A DNA stretch of 64,000 nt, taken from assembly GCA_032622095.1 (NCBI GenBank), contig CP136063.1:40710106-40774105 (forward strand). Reading direction: 5' to 3'. Both the position numbers and the translations under genes were made by a program. This DNA is from Siphonodentalium dalli (Eukaryota; Mollusca; Scaphopoda; Gadilida; Siphonodentaliidae). Positions 37,664-49,246 of the stretch are shown here, piece after piece. The notes below the pieces were generated by a model that saw only the letters and a program-made list of their open reading frames with translations, was not told where the DNA came from and made no database searches. The number at the start of each line of letters is the position of its first letter. Position 1 is the first letter of the stretch.

Positions 37664-37893
37664 GAGTCGCGGCCGTATTGGATTAATCCAGTCCCGTTCC
37701 ATGTTTTCAGAGATTCATCCAGCCCAGGTTCCGTGGTTTTGTTGATACAGGTCAGAGTTCTTGAGTAGCATTTACATATATGGAGATTTTGAATATTCAT
37801 GACTTCCGTATATGGAAATGCTACTCCAGAACTTTGACCTGTAGCACTAAAACCACATAACCGGGTCTGATGGATCCAATATGGCCGTGAGTT
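37664..37893. mobile_element. palindromic insertion in the LINE relic
   Basis: Arms around a centre near 37795: GGCCGTATTGGAT with TAGCATTTACATATATGG on the left mirror TAGCATTTCCATATACGG with GGCCATATTGGAT on the right strand. About 85% identity in the inner 54 bp with a ~20-base loop. Confidence 0.65.
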
Positions 37894-37908
37894 AGGAGGG
37901 TGAATAGA

Positions 37909-38303
37909 CACTCTCATCGGTTTTCTGTTGTCAAAGTTACCCAGGTTCCTGAAATTGTTATAAAGTTACCCAGGTTGGAGAGGATTGTAATAAAGTTACC
38001 CTGGTTAATAACATTTCATGTTCAGCAACAAATTATTAATTTTTGCGATCAAAATGACGAACTTATACAGTACTAATATGTCTTAATTTATGCTTAGTAG
38101 AGGTTGTTACTTGCCAAAACTGAACAATATTTCCCTCTGTCACTTTTAAATCGAGTGAGATTTGTTTAACCATGTACCTTTATTTTTGGATTAACGTACT
38201 TGGTTAAACCTGGGTAACTTTGTCACAATTCTCTCCAACCTGGGTAACTTTATCACAAATTTAGGAACCTGTGTAACTTTATCACAGAAAACCGGTGAGA
38301 GTG
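37909..38303. mobile_element. 395-bp foldback MITE
   Basis: Ends CACTCTCATCGGTTTTCTGT and, inverted, CACTCTCACCGGTTTTCTGT. The ~98-bp arms each carry three AAAGTTACCCAGGTT-type words. No coding capacity. The ends resemble the CACTCT ends of the element at 17252-18097. Confidence 0.8.
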
Positions 38304-39117
38304 ACATATTCAGCGTGAGTTAGTGGCAGGGCGTATATTATCTTTGCTTTCTCGTTGTCCTCGGTTTTTGGGGAATTACCTTGATTTTCCGTTGTTGTCG
38401 CGTCTCTCCAATGCTTTGGAGTTTTTGTTCCTTTCAGACCCTTTGTAACGGTGTTGTTTACATGGTGGATTTCAACTCCTTTGAACTCTGTTTTTGCATT
38501 GAATGCATTCTTTTTTGGTGTGTTTTGTAGTCGCCACACTGTTTAGATTTCCTTACAAACCTTTTTAAAGTTCCGCTCCGGTTGTTTCAGTCTGGCCACA
38601 GGTATGCAGAGGTCAGTCACAACTATTACATGATCGCTGATGGGGTTTTTAATAATGGATAGGTTATTTGTGTATAATAGATCAACAATGTATTTTGACG
38701 CGTTGTTTGTGTATACGTACAAATTTGAGTCTACATTTGTTTGACGGAGAGTTGGGGTAAAGCTTCTTATACTTCTCTGTCAGCTGCACCAGGTTTTACA
38801 ATTATTTGCGTCCAGTCTATGCCTGGGCAGTTAAAGTTGCCTGTTAGGATATGGTCTTGTTTTTATCGTTTAGAACTTTCTTGGTAGCAGTCTCTAGTAC
38901 TTCCTGCTCCGACGATATATATATATACATGCATACTGAACACGGACAACCGAAATAGTCGAATATATACTATATATATTTTGGGACTTCTGTGTGTCTT
39001 TGTGTTAGCTATTATCGCTCAAACTTGCTATCTAAGGGTAAAAATCCACGGGAATGGTCACCGGACTGCTTCTGAGAACGCAGAGCACTCATTCTCCAAT
39101 CCCCCGCCACCGCAGTA

Positions 39118-40147
39118 GCAATTCATGGGTCAGGAAAGACGGACATAATCCCCGCTCGAATAAACAGTGTTCTCTTGTTGCGAGGAGGGTACACTTGAAT
39201 GGCCGGGAACACGATAGGTATATAGTCAGATCGAGTTTATATCCACAGCTACGTTTACAATACACCTATGGGTGAAGTGCCGCGTATGATGCAAATAAAC
39301 CAGCTAGAATTCAAAGTATATAAGCGGACGTGGGTGTTGTGTGACTCTTGTGTGAATTGTAATGGGAATATTTCTCTCTTATGCTTGATTATATATCAGA
39401 ATATGTTACCTGGTTTCAGCGTAGCATCATACCAGCTGGTATGTCATATCACGCATTTTTTGCGCTACACAATTTTCTGAATGAACCACTGGGACCATAT
39501 GTTTACTGGCAATCGTTCATCGATAATCATGTCTGCACGTAGCTATTGACATCTGTTTTTCGTACATATGTGAAAACAATTAAGCTCATCGCTCGCCATA
39601 ATTGCAAAATGCCCTCTTACTCTTAGTGTGTGACTATCAGGTTTGAATCTAACGAAGATACTGCTTTGTTTGAAAAATTGTTGTCCCGATAAATGGGAAT
39701 CAATACGTTGGAAAATTGTACTGATGTTGATATCACTCAAATTTTGACAATTTTCGACGAACCATTTTGGTAGCCATCTTTGGTAGCCAGTTTTGCACTA
39801 ACCGATTTGCCGAAGACACACGAGGAGTTCCGGAAAACTTCAGCGGTACCACCGAGCTAATAGGTGAACAATATATTTTAAAGTGCGATAAAACCTGGAA
39901 TAAATCAACGAATAGATGCTATGCTCGCGGCAAGATTGTAGATAAATTATTGTTCTAACGAAATATGCCGAAAACCCTGAGAATTATGCTTTTGTTGTTG
40001 AAATTCACGGGTCGAAGTGAAGAGTTTTGGGGGTACCTCGACAATCGGAGATGCCATTCTTGACAAACTATATACCTAGAACTCCAAAAAAATCTAAAAA
40101 AATAGCATAACACTTTAACAGTCAGTGATTCCAACTTCTGTGAAGAT
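39118..40147. repeat. right arm of the ~1-kb inverted repeat
   Basis: Mirror of 35487-36497, 2.6 kb away, with the LINE relic in between. Arms this similar imply either recent duplication or gene conversion. Confidence 0.85.
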
Positions 40148-40149
40148 AA

Positions 40150-40440
40150 TGGACACCGCTTTCAGATCGACAAAGGAAGGTCTACTTTGCTCCCAATGTC
40201 AGTATACACAAAAACACCCGTTACATCCCACAAGATCATTGCCGACAAGAAACACCGATTTCTTTTGTTCCTAAAAGATTGATACCGATAACATTTCAAA
40301 ATATGGTTCTATAGAATGTGTACATCTATTGGGCGCTAACATGGTGAGAAACAGATTTGTTCGATTATTGCACACGTACTCAGCGAATTTCATACCGATC
40401 TGAAAGTAAGAAAAACGTGTTCGATGCAGCTGTTCGGTGT
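40150..40440 (-). promoter_or_regulatory. orphan copy of the zinc-finger upstream module
   Basis: Strongly similar to 47580-47880 and 59575-59875: GACAAGAAACACCGATTTC, TTTGTTCCTAAAAGATT, TACCGATAACATTTCAAAAT, TGGTTCTATAGAATG and ATCTGAAAGTAAGAAAA occur in the same order. No zinc-finger exon follows it here; the inverted repeat begins instead at 40147. A role in transcription is inferred from its sharing by all loci. Confidence 0.45.
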
Positions 40441-40444
40441 GTAT

Positions 40445-43080
40445 TTATATTACTGGTACTATGGGACCTAATTCTCACAGTATATTTCGTTTATATTACT
40501 GGTACCATAGGACTAAATTCTTACATTATATTTCGTTCATATTACTGGTACCATAGGACTGAATTCTTACATTATATTTCGTTTATATTACTAATACCAT
40601 AGGATTGAATTCTTACATTATATTTCATTTATATTACTGGTACCATAGGACTGAAATCTTACATTATATTTCGTTTATATTACTAATACCATAGGATTGA
40701 ATTCTTACATTATATTTCATTTATATTACCGGTACTATGGGACCTAATTCTCACAGTATATTTCGTTTATATTACTGGTACCATAGGACTAAATTCTTAC
40801 ATTATATTTCGTTCATATTACTGGTACCATAGGACTGAATTCTTACATTATATTTCGTTTATATTACTAATACCATAGGATTGAATTCTTACATTATATT
40901 TCATTTATATTACTGGTACCATAGGACTGAAATCTTACATTATATTTCGTTTATATTACTAATACCATAGGATTGAATTCTTACATTATATTTCATTTAT
41001 ATTACTGGTACCATAGGACTGAAATCTTACATTATATTTCGTTTATATTACTAATACCATAGGATTGAATTCTTACATTATATTTCATTTATATTACCGG
41101 TACTATGGGACCTAATTCTCACAGTATATTTCGTTTATATTACTGGTACCATAGGACTAAATTCTTACATTATATTTCGTTCATATTACTGGTACCATAG
41201 GACTGAAATCTTACATTATATTTCGTTTATATTACTAATACCATAGGATTGAATTCTTACATTATATTTCATTTATATTACCGGTACTATGGGACCTAAT
41301 TCTCACAGTATATTTCGTTTATATTACTGGTACCATAGGACTAAATTCTTACATTATATTTCGTTCATATTACTGGTACCATAGGACTGAATTCTTACAT
41401 TATATTTCGTTTATATTACTAATACCATAGGATTGAATTCTTACATTATATTTCATTTATATTACTGGTACCATAGGACTGAAATCTTACATTATATTTC
41501 GTTTATATTACTAATACCATAGGATTGAATTCTTACATTATATTTCATTTATATTACTGGTACCATAGGACTGAAATCTTACATTATATTTCGTTTATAT
41601 TACTAATACCATAGGATTGAATTCTTACATTATATTTCATTTATATTACCGGTACTATGGGACCTAATTCTCACAGTATATTTCGTTTATATTACTGGTA
41701 CCATAGGACTAAATTCTTATATTATATTTCGTTCATATTACTGGTACCATAGGACTGAATTCTTACATTATATTTCGTTTATATTACTAATACCATAGGA
41801 TTGAATTCTTACATTATATTTCATTTATATTACTGGTACCATAGGACTGAAATCTTACATTATATTTCGTTTATATTACTAATACCATAGGATTGAATTC
41901 TTACATTATATTTCATTTATATTACTGGTACCATAGGACTGAAATCTTACATTATATTTCGTTTATATTACTAATACCATAGGACTGAATTCTTACATTA
42001 TATTTCGTTCATATTGCTGGTACCATAGGACTGAATTCTTACTTTATATTTCGTTTATATTACTGGCACCATAGGACTGAATTCTTACATTATATTTCGT
42101 TTATATTACTGGTACCATAGGATTGAATTCTTACATTATATTTCATTTATATTACTAATACAATAGGATTGAATTTCTTACATTATATTTCATTTATATT
42201 ACTGGTGTCATAGGACTGAATTCTTACATTATATTTCGTTCATATTACTGGTACCATAGGACTGAATTCTTACATTATATTTCGTTTGTTTTATTAATAC
42301 CATAGGATAGAATTCTTACATTATATTTCGTTCATATTACTGGTACCATAGGACTGAATTCTTAGATTATATTTCGTTTATATTACTGGTACCATAGGAC
42401 TGAATTCTTGCATTATATTTCGTTTATATTATTAATACCATAGGACTGAATTCTTACATTATATTTCGTTCATATTACTGTTACCATAGGACTGAATTCT
42501 TACATTATATTTCGTTTATATTACTGGTACCATAGGACTGAATTTTTACATTATATTTCGTTTATATTACTAATACCTTAGGATTGAATTCTTACATTAT
42601 ATTTCGTTCAGATAACTGGTACCATAGGACTGAATTCTTACATTATATTTCGTTGATATTACTAATACCATGGGACTGAATTCTTAAATTATATTTCGTT
42701 TATATTACTGGTACCATAGGACTGAATTTTTACATGATATTTCATTTATATTACTGGTACCATAGGACTGAATTTTTACATTATATTTCGTTTATATTAC
42801 TGGTACCATAGGACTGAATTCTTACATTATATTTCGTTTATATTACTAATACCATATGATTGAATTCTCACATTATATTTCGTTGAAATTACTAATACCA
42901 TGGGACTGAAATTCTTACATTATATTTCATTTATATTACCGGTGCCATAAGACTGAATTCTTACATTATATTTATATTACCGGTAGCATATAGGACTGAA
43001 TACTTACCTCATATTTCGTTTGTTTTACTAGTACCATAGGACTTAATTCTTCCATTATATTTCGGTTGTTTTACTGATTC
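40445..43080. repeat. 46-bp satellite, about 57 copies
   Basis: Unit TTACTGGTACCATAGGACTG, AATTCTTACATTATATTTCG, TTTATA, with a 46-bp step. A variant unit (GGTACTATGGGACCTAATTC) recurs at about 40455, 40730, 41095, 41281 and 41648, showing amplification of multi-unit blocks of 4-8 repeats. It occupies the exact place where loci at 47.9 and 59.9 kb have one unit. Confidence 0.95.
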
Positions 43081-43086
43081 ATAATA

Positions 43087-43846
43087 ATGTGATTTATTCA
43101 GTTGTGTACTTCGTCACCGTGATCACAGAAAGACATATATTTGCCGCGGTATTTCTGATAGACTGCGCTAATACACAGAAGTATTATTTCGTGACACCTC
43201 AATTTGACATGTTGGTAACCAATCGTATAAACTACGTGCCAACAAGCTTGGATGTGAAATGTTGTTTACTTGAAAATTCTATTATTTTAGTAAACTGTTG
43301 TAAATTCAAAAAGTGGTTGCTTTGTTTGTTGAAAATTGTTAAATCTACGGATTCTATAGAGATATCAATACACAATGAACCGTAGTCCAGCAGACAATAA
43401 TTCGCACAGGTCCCTGACACAAAATTGTTCATAACACTAAAAGTGCCCAAATGATCTATATGCATAAGGCCAGGTACTTTTTGAGTCATGACCAACTTTG
43501 TTTCAGGGATTTGTGCTAATTCGTATCTGGTAGTGGATTTTGACCTAACTTAATTTTTTTTTACAATTTATTTTCTATAGATATATTCTCTTCATAATGT
43601 ATAGAGTAATGGAGAAACTTCACCTTTGATAAATGCATAATGGTATTTTCAGTTTGGGCCCACTTGCGGTTTGCCACCCTTCGTAGAGAACAAACACGAG
43701 ACAAGACCACAGACTGAATATTGATAACTACTAAAGGTAATGCAAACTATATAACAGGGTGGCAAAACTGGCTCCATCGTGGAACCATATTACTCTTTCC
43801 TCATTAGGGGGCAGTCTTCCCCTCACTATGGGGACAATTAACTTAC
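43087..43846. other. no supported gene
   Basis: A 99-codon plus-strand frame (43089-43385) begins at the satellite edge. It has no recognisable motif, and the sequence around it is AT-rich. Confidence 0.45.
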
Positions 43847-43850
43847 TTAA

Positions 43851-44323
43851 AGATGAATTATCTCTCTAACTAACACATTTGAAATAGTTGCGAGGGTATA
43901 AATAAATAAATATGAATTGAAGACCCCGGAAAGGCTTCTATTAATTAATATTGATTTTATTTCGAATATTTTATTATGAATTGAGATGATTAAATGGGAA
44001 ACATTACTGTTTTAGAGCAGACCGTTGAGGCGATACCATATGGCGATAGAGATCATTAGGCTGTTCGCACAGCTACCTTCCAAATGTCAAAATTCGTTGA
44101 TTGTTTTATTCCATAGCTCTTAACGATAGTGAGTCTAATCGACGTTTATTTGCAACACTATTGTTCGTTAGCTAAACAACCACGCGTCTTTAGACCAGAA
44201 AATATTCGAAATATAATCAATATTAATCGATAGAAGCATTTCCAGACAGGAGTCTTCGATGCATATCTAATATCTTATACCCTGGTAACTATATAATACG
44301 TTAACAAAGAGATATACCATATT
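43851..44323 (-). mobile_element. TTAA MITE, diverged copy
   Basis: TTAA at 43847-43850 and 44324-44327. Many more differences and deletions than the other copies, so this is an older insertion. Confidence 0.8.
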
Positions 44324-44329
44324 TTAAAG

Positions 44330-45539
44330 GCCATCACAACGATAATTTACATCGACTGGAACATAAATACATCATCATTTTGTGGTGAAGTTTCTCTCGA
44401 AATAATAAAAGCTTTTCATAAGAATAATGGTGTCGATATAGGTTGCCCGTTTATGAATAAAATTATTCCTCTATTTTTCGGTCTCAATTTCCTCGTTTCT
44501 GATTGGTTAAGACCTAACATTGTCTAAGTTACCTGTTGTTTGTTGTCACCAACGTAGAAATTCGGGAAGCGTTAACATTTGCGAAATTCGATTGTCCCCG
44601 GGACTAATTTATCTAGTGTGTGTATGGTGTGTTCACTGTTATTGATCCTTTCTCATTGACAGCCTACTGTAATCCGACTAATTTCAAACTAAATTGTCGT
44701 AGACGTATTTTCAAATTTGCGATATAATTGTAGAATGGCAATGCATCAGGTGGATTTACATCACAGTTATATAGTATCTAGCATGTTAGCCCGCCACTGG
44801 CGGCAATCGTCAGAAACCTGACTTTTATTTTTATTTTTTTGTTTTTCAATGAGTTAATTCTGCCTTTTTAATAATTTTGTTAATAAATTTTGTTAATAAA
44901 ATTTTTGATTTAATTTAATTTAATTTAAATTTTTGAATTCATTTTTTTTTTAATTCATTTTTTTAATCCGTCCCGTGATTGTACCCGTCCCTAAATGAGG
45001 TATGATTTACGGTACATCGAGCGGTAAAAATTGACCCGATGAAAATCTCCCCCGTTCCTAGGAACCCGTAAGTACGACGACAGACATAATAATCACACTA
45101 CACGCATACGGTCTTTATCAATGACACTGCGGATACGAACGCTCTATAACTATCAACGCGATTAATCCCGCAGTGCCAATGGCGGTAATTTTGGTGACTG
45201 GGTGTGGAGAAGAAGTGCTCGGATCTTCTCGAAAACGCCGCGACGACGCGTCCCGTGTGCTTTTACCCTTAGATAGGAAGTTTGAGCTCAATCTGTCCAG
45301 CCGTTTTCGAGTCTATAAAGAGCACAAACACATATATATACGAAGTCTCAAAATATAAAGTAGATATAGCTTGTATTTTCGGATTTAAAAAGTTATGTTT
45401 AATGACAAAATTGTTAGTTGTTTCTCCGCGTTTCATTTGCCCCACCCCATTCAATCTTGACTGGATCTTGAATTTCCTGTATCTCGCATTTTGTTCGTAT
45501 TGGGAAATTCGATCAATAAAATTTTGTACGATTATTAAC
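44330..45539. other. no supported gene
   Basis: AT-rich sequence with an (A/T)-only stretch at 44870-44970. A 45173-45358 frame has no motif. Confidence 0.5.
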
Positions 45540-45760
45540 TGATACGGACGATCTCCTGTGTGGATTATTTTATGTGTTATCAGATCACCTTTCTTGACAA
45601 ATTATTTCTTATACACATCGCACTGCTAGGGGCGATCATCAGAGTGTGTTATCTTGTGTTTTCTCAGGCTACAGCTATGGGTGAATGATTTCTTACACAT
45701 ATCATACTGATGCAGACGATCTCCAGAATGGATTATCTTATACAACGTACAACATCTACA
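45540..45760 (-). pseudogene. decayed zinc-finger remnants beyond the LINE insertion
   Basis: Reverse-strand linkers (ATCTCCAGAATGGATTATC, GATCTCCTGTGTGGATTA) and CxxC words of three fingers are recognisable, with stops. They continue the array of locus A past the LINE fragment at 45832-46140. Confidence 0.7.
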
Positions 45761-45831
45761 GGACAAGTCTATATAGACTTTTCGTCCGGTAACAGTTACA
45801 TGTTTACAGTGTTGTACTGAATATGATAGCG

Positions 45832-46140
45832 CTATATGATATTATGATAACGTAATAATCCATGTTCGTCAAATTCATATCTTCTGTTATATGAGTGCGC
45901 ATAGAGTCGCCGTTTGAACTCTTCAGTGGTGTCTGCATCTATGACAAATCCGGAGAGATTGTTCCATTCGTCAATTAATCTCTGAGTATAGAAGTGTTTC
46001 CCTACATCCTTCGAAACATGTTTCTTCTGTAATTTCATGTGGTGTCCTCTTGTTTTGTCACTTCGACTGCTTTGGAAAAAGTTTTCAAATGTGATATTGT
46101 AGTATCCGTTCTGCAAGTTTATATAGTTCAATCATATCTT
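45832..46140 (-). mobile_element. 3' fragment of CR1/L2-like LINE (RT C-terminal region)
   Basis: Encodes NGYYNITFENFF, RSDKTRGHHMKLQKKH, VGKHFYTQRLIDEWNNL and EEFKRRL. This is the pattern GHxxKL.KK...FF.QR.ID.WN.LP.....FK.RL found just after the RT domain of many CR1/L2-type LINEs. Only this segment is present and no 3' tail is obvious. It lies directly against the last finger of the gene at 46132-47361 and is repeated at 58276-58584 in locus B. Confidence 0.75.
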
Positions 46141-47361
46141 AGAATGGACTCTCTTATGTTTCGTTAGATCACTCTTCTGGGTGAATGATTTCTCACATAT
46201 ATCGCACTGATATGGACGATCTCCAGAATGGACTCTCTTATGCACCACCAAGGTACTCTTCTCCCCGAATGATTTCTCACATATATCACATTGATACGGA
46301 CGATCCCCAGAATGGACTCTCTTATGTCTCATTAGGCTACTCTTATGGGTGAAAGATTTCTCACATATATCGCACTGATACGGATCTCCAAAATGTATTC
46401 TTTTATGCACAGTTAGATCACTCGTCCGGGTGAATGATTTCTCACATATATCGCACTGATACGGACGCTCTCCAGAATGGACTCTCTTATGTATCATTAG
46501 GTCACTCATCCGGGTAATCTTATGGTTCACTAGGCTATTCTTCTGGGAGAAAGATTTTTCACATATATCGCAATGATATGGACGATCCCCAGAATGGACT
46601 CTCTTATGTTTCATTAGGTTACCCTTCTGGATGAATGATTTCTCACATATATCACACTGATACGGACGCTCTCCAGAATGGATTCTCTTATGGCGCATTA
46701 GGCTACTATTCTGGGCAAATGATTTTTCACATATATCGCACTGATACGGACGATCTCCAGAATGGACTCTCTTATGTCTAATTAGTTTACTCAACTGGGT
46801 GAATGATTTCTCACACATATCGCACTGATACGGACACTCTCCAGAATGGACTCTCTTATGTTTTATTAGGGTACTCTTCAGGGTGAATGATTTCTCACAT
46901 ATATCACATTGATACGGACGCTCTCCAGAATGAACTCTCTTATGTTTCATTAGGGTACTCTTCCCGCCGAATGATTTCTCACATTTTCCGCACTGATACG
47001 GACGCTCTCCAGAATGGACTCTCTTATGTCTCATTAGGTGACTCGTGTGGATGAATGATTTCCCACATATTCCGCACTGATTCGGACGATCTCCAGAATG
47101 GACTCTCTTATGTCTCATTAGGTGACTCGTGTGGATGAATGATTTCCCACATATTCCGCACTGATTCGGACGCTCTCCAGAATGGACTCTCTTATGTCTC
47201 ATTAGGTGACTCGTGTGGATGAATGATTTCCCACATATTCCGCACTGATACGGACGATCTCCAGAATCAATACAGACGATCTCCTGTGTCGATTCTGGTA
47301 TGTGCTCGCATGTCACTGTCTGTGGACTGTTGTCTGTGTGGATTATCGTATGTACTTGCAT
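46132..47361 (-). CDS. C2H2 zinc-finger protein, locus A (12 complete fingers)
   Basis: ATG at 47361 opens 409 codons. The first ~35 residues carry no intact finger; they look like translated old linkers (HTDNSPQTVTCEH). Then come units CGICGKSF-IHTSHLMRHKRVH-SGERPNQ (three almost identical), followed by CDICEKSF fingers with SGDRPYQ linkers. One unit is chimeric: SQKNSLVNHKIT runs into RMSDLMIHKRVH, joining two fingers by an in-frame deletion. One linker lacks its Arg (FGDPYQ). The final finger ends VHSKI then TGA, and the stop lies in LINE-derived sequence. Linkers have Ser for the usual Thr. No effector domain is visible. DNA binding in the nucleus is the family expectation. Confidence 0.8.
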   Translation of the reverse strand: MQVHTIIHTDNSPQTVTCEHIPESTQEIVCIDSGDRPYQCGICGKSFIHTSHLMRHKRVHSGERPNQCGICGKSFIHTSHLMRHKRVHSGDRPNQCGICGKSFIHTSHLMRHKRVHSGERPYQCGKCEKSFGGKSTLMKHKRVHSGERPYQCDICEKSFTLKSTLIKHKRVHSGECPYQCDMCEKSFTQLSKLIRHKRVHSGDRPYQCDICEKSFAQNSSLMRHKRIHSGERPYQCDICEKSFIQKGNLMKHKRVHSGDRPYHCDICEKSFSQKNSLVNHKITRMSDLMIHKRVHSGERPYQCDICEKSFTRTSDLTVHKRIHFGDPYQCDICEKSFTHKSSLMRHKRVHSGDRPYQCDICEKSFGEKSTLVVHKRVHSGDRPYQCDICEKSFTQKSDLTKHKRVHSKI

Positions 47362-47399
47362 GTCACCGTCAGTGGACTGCAGTCGAGTGGACGATCGGG

Positions 47400-47989
47400 T
47401 TTTAAGATTTCCCCAAATTCCGAATAATTCTCCGCTTATCGGACTCGTATGTGGGGTGAATTATGTCATGTGCAATTATTTTTTTGTCCTGACGAAGAAT
47501 CGGATTCACGGCCCCGTTATCCAAATTGCTCTCTTCCGCACCAAAGTAGGCCGACCGATGGTGAGGCGTTAAAGAAGTTAATGGAAACCACTTTCTGATC
47601 GAGAAAAGAAGGTCTACTTTGTTCCCAATGTCAGTATACATAAAAACCACCCGTTATAGCCCACAAGAGCATTGTCGACCAGAAACACCGATTTCCTTTG
47701 TTCCTAAAAGATTTATACCGATAACATTTCAAAATCTGGTTCTATAGAATGAATACGTCTATTGGGCGATAATATGGTGAGAAACAGTTTGGTTCGATTA
47801 TTATACACGTACTCAGGACATTTCGTACCGATCTGAAAGTAAGAAAACGTGTTTGATACAGCTTTTAGGTGTACATTTATATTACTGCTATCATAGGACT
47901 GATTTCTTACATTATATTTCGTTTGTTTTACTGATTTATAATAATGTTATTTGATAATATCTTTGATACATGGTGTATACATTGAATCA
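47400..47989 (-). promoter_or_regulatory. upstream flank of zinc-finger locus A
   Basis: 590 bp upstream of the ATG, nearly identical to 59394-59983. It contains the module GACCAGAAACACCGATTTCC, TTTGTTCCTAAAAGATT and ACCGATAACATTTCAAAAT shared with all other zinc-finger loci here, and a single copy of the 46-bp unit (47882-47933) with TTACTG at both ends. It may include 5' exon, promoter or both. An 82-codon frame (47402-47650, minus) is preserved in locus B, but only because the copies are nearly identical. Confidence 0.5.
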
Positions 47990-47995
47990 CTTTAA

Positions 47996-48071
47996 AGGTG
48001 GATTATCTCTTTGTAAACATGTATTATATAGTTACCGGGGTATAAAATATTAGATTTGAATCGAAGACTCC
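47996..48071 (+). mobile_element. TTAA MITE cut by the LTR element
   Basis: First 76 bp of the family after TTAA (47992-47995), ending GAAGACTCC exactly where the LTR begins. The rest of the MITE is not found at the other side of the LTR element. Confidence 0.9.
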
Positions 48072-49227
48072 TGTGGCGGTGATATATTTACATGTATAGG
48101 TAAATAATGCATCAAATGTAGGATTTTAATAATATCTGCATGTGCATGTCTTACTAACTCTTTAACACTTAATTAGTCCGTAATTAATCTTAACTGCACT
48201 TCACTATCCCTCATAAACAAATCGTATTGCTTTAATATTTAGTTTCGCGCTTAAACCTAAGTCAGCCCAATACTTTTAATTGGGATGGATTGGTTTAACC
48301 GCGAAATGTCAGTTGGTTTTCATTGTTGAAATCTAGGTGCTGTGTTTTTCAACAAACTCTAATAAACAGTTAAATAATGGAACTAAGTTCTATTATTGTT
48401 TGCTAAAAGTATTCTACAATACAAGGAGACATCCAGACTCAAAACTCATCGTTTAGGTATGTTCAATGTACTTTTATGTTCGTTTCAATGTTATATATTT
48501 TAACCCATTTTTCCTATTGTCGTCAATAGAGATCCACTTGTGATTCTCCATAATTGGAATATGTCCGTTTTATAATTATGGATAGTTCACTTTATAATAT
48601 GGTAAACTATAATTAATTCTCATTTAATTGTATATTTATAGTTATAACATATTCATCTATACTTTGTGTTTGTGAAACTTCAAGTAGTAGTTTGTAGAAA
48701 GTCTCTGACAGGAGCATTAATATATCCCTTATGTGTGTATAGGTTATTCTATATAACTAGTAGTATGATTGTGTAAGGGTGTATTATGTCTGTATGTTGG
48801 GAGGTATACCTCTTCCCTTAACTTAGAAATTAGGACTTGTTTATTTATGTTTGTAGAGTCGACATAGACATATCTACATCTACACATCTACCTATATGAA
48901 CATGTACGAGATTAAATGCTATAGATGGGACCATCTATAGTTGGCAGATCGATGATTGTGTATTGTTGGATCGAGTTGAGAATGTGATGAGTTTATTGAT
49001 GAAAATATAAGAGATCTAAAGTAATGTATTGAACTTTAATTGCCCCAGCACCTATTGTTCACTTAGAGAGCACCTGCCCAACAAATGAGGACTATTAAGC
49101 TGAGAGTTGGAAAGAAAGGCGTAGACTATATATATAATGTTATTTGAACCTTGAGATAAATATATATAATTCCATGGAACTATCTCGTGAATAATAACTG
49201 AGTTAGCCGGACATCCGTGGAGTTATA
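48072..49227 (+). repeat. 5' LTR
   Basis: Starts TGTGGCGGTGATA and ends GTGGAGTTATA just before the primer-binding site. TATA-like and polyadenylation-like words are plentiful, so I do not pick the functional ones. Confidence 0.95.
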
Positions 49228-49228
49228 T

Positions 49229-49246
49229 TGGCGCCCCGTGGTAGAA
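49229..49246 (+). other. primer-binding site
   Basis: TGGCGCCCCGTGGTAGAA directly follows the 5' LTR. The first eight bases are those of lysine-tRNA-type sites, but the rest does not fit a lysine tRNA that I know, so the primer is unassigned. Confidence 0.7.

Larger units (their letters stand above)
37460..38900 (-). pseudogene. relic of a non-LTR retrotransposon (endonuclease to RT)
   Basis: Minus strand, in several frames. Near 38835 is ILTGNFNCPGIDW, the GDFN-type motif of an APE-like endonuclease. Near 38650-38700 are VDLLYTNN and KNPISDHVIVV, the SDH catalytic segment. At 37470-37530 is LLRNIKPHKAMCPDLI, the conserved segment just before the RT fingers in CR1/L2/Jockey-type elements. 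Order and strand are as expected for one element. It is interrupted by two palindromic insertions (37664-37893 and 37909-38303) and multiple stops. Confidence 0.7.

Noticed and set aside
46131-46132. Read-through fusion of zinc fingers with the LINE segment across the shared TGA
   Set aside because: The frames do align, but TGA-TTG is not a known efficient read-through context, and the LINE piece is only a C-terminal fragment.
47402-47650. 82-codon minus-strand frame identical in loci A and B
   Set aside because: Identity reflects the recent duplication. The diverged copies at 40 kb and 61.7 kb do not keep the frame.
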